This document shows, in pieces, positions 56,675 to 64,000 of a DNA stretch of 64,000 nucleotides. The stretch covers positions 62,001-126,000 of the forward strand of contig NZ_AWZR01000005.1 in assembly GCF_000472505.1 (NCBI RefSeq), written 5' to 3'. The notes below the pieces were generated by a model. The model was not told where the DNA came from. It searched no databases and was given only the letters and a program-made list of their open reading frames with translations. The stretch is from Luteimonas sp. J29. Its GTDB lineage: Bacteria; Pseudomonadota; Gammaproteobacteria; Xanthomonadales; Xanthomonadaceae. A program made the translations under genes and the position numbers. Each line of letters opens with the position of its first letter. The stretch's first letter is position 1.

Positions 56675-58780
56675 ATGGTGTGGGCGCGACTGTTGCTGAT
56701 GCTGTTCCTGCTGGCCGTCGGCGCACCGGCCCGCGCGGCGACGGCCACGTGGACCGCCGACAACGGCAACGGCACCTACACCAACCCCCTCTTCTACGAC
56801 GAGTTTTCCGACCCGGACCTGATCCGCGTCGGCGACTGGTTCTACCTGACCGGCACCACCATGCACGCGGTGCCGGGCCTGCCGGTGCTGCGCTCGCGCG
56901 ACCTGGTGAACTGGGAATTCGTGTCGTACGCGCTGGCGGAATTCCCTCCGGGCCCCGAATACCGCCTGGAGGAAGGCAGGGACCTGTACGGCCAGGGCAT
57001 CTGGGCACCGGTACTGCGCCATCACCATGGCCGCTTCCACATTTTCGCCAACATCAACGAGCGCGGGCTGCACGTGTTCACCGCCGAGGATCCGGCGGGG
57101 CCGTGGGCGCACACGGTGATCGACCGCAACCTGCACGACCTGTCGGTGCTGTTCGACGACGACGGCCGGGTGTGGGCGGTGTTCAACTACAACGAGGTGC
57201 GGCTGGTGGAGCTCAAGCCGGACCTGTCCGGCGTGGTCGAGGGCAGCGAGCGGGTGATCATCCCGGCCGGCCACGGCATGGGCGAGGGCCACCACTTCTA
57301 CAAGATCGATGGGCGCTACTACATCATCAGCGCCAACTACGCCCCGGTCGGGCGCATGCAGGCCGCGCGCGCCGACCGCCTGGACGGCCCCTGGGAGACG
57401 GTCGCCATCAGCGCCAGCGAAACCATGGGCTTCCAGCGCGGCTGGTGGGAGGACAGCGTGGGCCAGCGCTCGCCGATCCCGGCCGACGGCGCCCGGTTCT
57501 CGCACCGCAAGCCGGGCGACAACGAACTCGGCGCGGTGCCGCTGCACCAGGGCGGGATCGTGCAGGCGCCCGACGGCAGCTGGTGGGGCTTCTCGATGAT
57601 GGACCTCAAGTCCATCGGCCGCACCACCTTCCTGTCGCCGGTGACCTGGCACGAAGGCTGGCCGTACTTCGGGCTGCCGGGCAACCTCGGCCGCTCGCCG
57701 CGGACCTGGACCAAGCCGCAGGCGGGTGCGGAGGTCCGGCCCCGTGCGCCGTACGCGCGCAGCGACGGGTTTTCCGCCGCGCAGCTGCAGCCGGTGTGGC
57801 AGTGGAACCACCAGCCGCAGGCGGGCAAGTGGTCGTTGCGCGAGCGCCCGGGATACCTGCGCCTGCATACCCTGCCCGCGGCAGGCTTCCTGCATGCGCG
57901 CAACACGCTGACCCAGCGGGTGGTGGGACCGGAGGCGACCGCCACCGTCGTGATGGATGCTTCGGGGCTGCAGCCGAGGGATATCGCCGGCCTCGGCCTG
58001 CTCAACATGCCGGCCGCATGGCTGGCGGTGGCGCGGGAAGACGGCCGGCACGTCCTGCGCTGGTATGCGCAGGACCGGGACCGGCGCGTCGACGTGCCGC
58101 TGGAGCAGGCGCGGGTGCACCTGCGCGTGCGTGGCGACCACGACCAGGACCTGGCCTGGTTCTCCTGGAGCGAGGACGGGCGCGTGTTCCACGACATCGG
58201 CGAGCCGGTGCGCCTGCCGTACCAGCTCAAGACCTTCCAGGGCGTGCGCTACGCGCTGTTCGCCTTCAACCGGGAGGGTCGCGAAGGCGGATACGCGGAC
58301 TTCGACCGTTTCGAGCTGGTCGAACCGCTCGCCGACCGCTCGCGCAATATTCCGCTGGGCGAGGTGGTGGTGCTGGAGAACCTGGGCGACGGCAGCATGG
58401 CGACGGTGCATCCGCTGGGCGTGGTGCAGCCGCTGCCGCCCGGCGCGGAGAAGGCGAAGTCGCCGGCCGCCCGCTTCCGCGTGCACGACCGCGGTGGCGG
58501 CCAGGTGGCGCTGGAAGCGATGGACGGCAGCGGTTTCCTGACCGTGGTCGGCATCGGCCTGTCCGCGGACGTGCGCCTGCTGCCCGAGCATCCGGTCGAC
58601 AGCCGCTTCATGTGGCAGGACCTGCTGCGCGGCGAGTTCATGCTGCTGTCGATGAAGACCCATCGCTACCTGGGCATCCTCCCGCACAGCGGCGAGCCCT
58701 ATGCCGCGGACCGGCCCGGGACGCGTCCGGACCGGCGCGACGGGACGGTATTGCGGTGGCGCGTGCACTTGGGCGAGTGA
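56675..58780 (+). CDS. Two-domain GH43 glycosidase with C-terminal beta-sandwich, exported
   Basis: The product has 701 residues. Signal peptide (LLLMLFLLAVGAPARAA). Propeller: YDEFSDPDLIRVGDWFYLTGTTM (base Asp), LHDLSVLFDDDGRVWAVFNYN (second Asp), HGMGEGHHFYKIDGRYYIISA (acid Glu). From about residue 350 a xylosidase-type C-terminal jelly roll (WQWNHQPQAGKWSLRERPGYLRLHT ... GREGGYADFDRFEL) shapes the active site. The last 130 residues (VVVLENLGDGSMATVHPL ... FMLLSMKTHRYLGI) look like a beta-trefoil, possibly a carbohydrate-binding module. Last gene of the importer operon, 38 bp after GH97. Confidence 0.87.
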   Translation: MVWARLLLMLFLLAVGAPARAATATWTADNGNGTYTNPLFYDEFSDPDLIRVGDWFYLTGTTMHAVPGLPVLRSRDLVNWEFVSYALAEFPPGPEYRLEEGRDLYGQGIWAPVLRHHHGRFHIFANINERGLHVFTAEDPAGPWAHTVIDRNLHDLSVLFDDDGRVWAVFNYNEVRLVELKPDLSGVVEGSERVIIPAGHGMGEGHHFYKIDGRYYIISANYAPVGRMQAARADRLDGPWETVAISASETMGFQRGWWEDSVGQRSPIPADGARFSHRKPGDNELGAVPLHQGGIVQAPDGSWWGFSMMDLKSIGRTTFLSPVTWHEGWPYFGLPGNLGRSPRTWTKPQAGAEVRPRAPYARSDGFSAAQLQPVWQWNHQPQAGKWSLRERPGYLRLHTLPAAGFLHARNTLTQRVVGPEATATVVMDASGLQPRDIAGLGLLNMPAAWLAVAREDGRHVLRWYAQDRDRRVDVPLEQARVHLRVRGDHDQDLAWFSWSEDGRVFHDIGEPVRLPYQLKTFQGVRYALFAFNREGREGGYADFDRFELVEPLADRSRNIPLGEVVVLENLGDGSMATVHPLGVVQPLPPGAEKAKSPAARFRVHDRGGGQVALEAMDGSGFLTVVGIGLSADVRLLPEHPVDSRFMWQDLLRGEFMLLSMKTHRYLGILPHSGEPYAADRPGTRPDRRDGTVLRWRVHLGE

Positions 58781-58839
58781 GGCCGGGACCGGGTTCTGCG
58801 CGATGACGTCGATACGGTTGGACCGCGCCGGAACCGGGC

Positions 58840-58907
58840 GGCCTTGCGGCGATGTCCCCCGGCCGCCGACTGCGTCGACGTCCTCCTCCTTGATTTCGCG
58901 CAAGGCC
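58840..58907. repeat. Palindrome-ended repeat element, copy A
   Basis: A 68-bp unit with ends GGCCTTGC (58840-58847) and GCAAGGCC (58900-58907). It contains ATGTCCCCCGG and TCCTCCTTGATTTC, which recur in reverse orientation in copy B at 59185-59264. It lies in the non-coding gap after the GH43 gene. I do not recognise it as a named element. Confidence 0.65.
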
Positions 58908-59006
58908 TCCCGACCCCGGCGCGCCCGGGCTTGCGGCAAGCACACGCCCGTCGCCCGGACAGGTCGCTTGGCCCGGATATGGCCAATGGCCGCATCCGGG
59001 ACGCGG

Positions 59007-59065
59007 GCACAAGGCACAAGGCACAAGGCACAAGGCACAAGGCACAAGGCACAAGGCACAAGGCA
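59007..59065. repeat. Tandem heptamer repeat, eight perfect copies
   Basis: The unit GCACAAG is repeated eight times without error from 59007 to 59062, followed by a partial copy. It lies in the gap between the last GH43 gene and parE and is flanked by the two inverted repeat elements. Such arrays change copy number by slippage, so this is a likely variable-number locus. Confidence 0.9.
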
Positions 59066-59184
59066 GAGGAGAGGCGATCCCGGCTGCGCCAGGTTTGCGC
59101 GGACTACGCGCTACTCGTCGAGGGCGCGCGTGCGGCTGGGATGTGCGTGCGGCGCATCCATCCGAAGCGAGCCGTGTCGCGGGC

Positions 59185-59264
59185 GGGGAGGCCTTGCGAT
59201 GAAATCAAGGAGGAGGCGGCCGCCGCAGGCGGTCGCCGGGGGACATTCATTGCAAGGCCTCCCC
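59185..59264. repeat. Palindrome-ended repeat element, copy B (inverted)
   Basis: An 80-bp unit whose ends pair over 19 positions with one G-T mismatch: GGGGAGGCCTTGC then ATGAA on the left, and TTCAT then GCAAGGCCTCCCC on the right. An inner hairpin lies around 59218-59236. The minus strand matches copy A closely. The RNA or single strand would fold into a long stem. Confidence 0.65.
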
Positions 59265-59343
59265 GGTCGCAGCACGGCCCTTCCGGTCACGCCGGAACCG
59301 GGACGCTGACCTCACCCGGGGAAACGCCAATGAAGCACCCGCG

Positions 59344-59390
59344 TCACGCCTCGAGCGTCGCCAGGTCGCCCTTCTGCTCCAGCTGCGCCC
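59344..59390 (-). pseudogene. Degenerate copy of the parE 3' end
   Basis: On the minus strand this encodes AQLEQKGDLATLEA then a stop (TCA at 59344-59346), against AWLEQKGDLATLEV for the true parE end, whose stop is 115 bp upstream at 59459. Nucleotide match is about 85 % over roughly 50 bp including the bases just after the stop. It has no start and is only a tail. The 67 bp between it and parE hold nothing recognisable. Confidence 0.7.
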
Positions 59391-59458
59391 CGCGAGGCAC
59401 ATGACATCCCGGGTGGAACGAGGTCGTTGCAACGGCCGAGGTCGATGAGGCGCGCGCG

Positions 59459-63792
<4,334 letters not shown>

Positions 63793-63805
63793 GCCCTGGC
63801 GCGAT

Positions 63806-63820
63806 CCCGCCCGTGGCGGG
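63806..63820 (+). terminator. Short hairpin after pyrG
   Basis: CCCGCC (63806-63811) and GGCGGG (63815-63820) with a 3-base loop, 13 bp after the pyrG stop. No T-run; weak or partial terminator. Confidence 0.3.
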
Positions 63821-63848
63821 GTGACGGGCGCGCCCGCGCGCCCCTTCC

Positions 63849-63870
63849 GGTCCGCGGCCCGCCGCGGACC
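63849..63870 (+). terminator. Strong hairpin between pyrG and kdsA
   Basis: GGTCCGCGG (63849-63857) and CCGCGGACC (63862-63870) form a perfect 9-bp stem with a 4-base loop, 20 bp before the kdsA ATG. It could end pyrG transcripts partially or stabilise processed mRNA. Confidence 0.4.
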
Positions 63871-63890
63871 GCCACAACCAAGGTGTCCTC

Positions 63891-64000
63891 ATGGAACTGT
63901 GCGGATTCAAGGTCGGCCTCGACCAGCCCCTCTTCCTCATCGCCGGCCCCTGCGTGGTCGAGTCCGAACAGCTGCAGCTCGACGTGGCCGGGCGGCTGAA
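63891..64000 (+). CDS. kdsA: 3-deoxy-8-phosphooctulonate synthase, N-terminal part (runs off window)
   Basis: The 36 visible residues start [20 protein letters not shown] and continue [16 protein letters not shown], the conserved KdsA N-terminus. The enzyme joins phosphoenolpyruvate and arabinose 5-phosphate to make KDO-8-phosphate for lipopolysaccharide. AAGG lies about 8 bp before the ATG. The 3' end is outside the window. Confidence 0.93.
   Translation, partial: MELCGFKVGLDQPLFLIAGPCVVESEQLQLDVAGRL

Noticed and set aside
58699-59061. Open frames reading through the heptamer array (repeated CALCLVP peptide)
   Set aside because: They are translations of the GCACAAG repeat with no start signal, no family and no continuation in a conserved protein.
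59007-59065. CRISPR array
   Set aside because: The repeat is 7 bp with no spacers.

Overview
The window is a high-GC stretch (very strong G/C third positions, few non-coding gaps, frequent GTG starts and start/stop overlaps) from a gammaproteobacterium. It is most likely a Xanthomonadaceae member of the Lysobacter/Luteimonas/Xanthomonas type. Reasons are the pyrG-kdsA order, parE, an alkaline phosphatase lipoprotein, M16 protease pairs, NlpC/P60 lipoproteins, a large carbohydrate TonB receptor with matching glycosidases, and an operator that matches the Xanthomonas xyl-box as I remember it. No rRNA, tRNA, CRISPR array, insertion sequence or phage gene was seen.

Layout. 1-3.1 kb: tail of a DUF4175/BatA-like membrane operon. 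3.2-7 kb: small enzymes (GFA protein, DUF2785 protein, Tat-exported aldo/keto reductase, periplasmic cyclophilin). 7-8.3 kb: PadR regulator plus membrane sensor, with the PadR ribosome-binding site inside a hairpin. 8.3-11.7 kb: poly-hydroxybutyrate mobilisation (phaZ, bdhA) around a methyltransferase and a HemJ-like protein. 11.8-27.7 kb: general functions (alkaline phosphatase, dicarboxylate symporter, M16 pair, BASS transporter, two NlpC/P60 proteins, SlyD-like FKBP, beta-lactamase-fold hydrolase with a DUF418 partner, D-amino-acid dehydrogenase-like and glutathione-reductase-like flavoproteins).

27.7-58.8 kb: the main feature, about 31 kb devoted to L-arabinose polymers. A TonB-dependent receptor (outer membrane), four GH43 enzymes, GH51, GH127 and GH97 glycosidases, a GPH-type symporter and a YtfQRT-YjfF-type furanose ABC importer feed an oxidative, non-phosphorylative route. 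The route is mutarotase (GalM), an SDR (candidate L-arabinose dehydrogenase), an IlvD/Edd dehydratase (L-arabonate dehydratase type), an FAH-family AraD1/GguC protein (candidate 2-keto-3-deoxy-arabonate dehydratase) and an aldehyde dehydrogenase (candidate 2-oxoglutarate semialdehyde dehydrogenase). The product would be 2-oxoglutarate. No lactonase and no isomerase/kinase route is visible here. A LysR regulator lies in the middle. Two promoters (before the symporter and before the FAH gene) are close copies of each other, one preceded by a 13-bp inverted repeat. A LacI-type operator lies just before the importer genes. Three apparently unrelated small genes (hypothetical, arsC, GFA) interrupt the locus.

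58.8-64 kb: a 680-bp non-coding gap with an eight-copy heptamer repeat, two inverted copies of a palindromic element and a degenerate copy of the parE 3' end; then parE, a small globin, pyrG and the start of kdsA.
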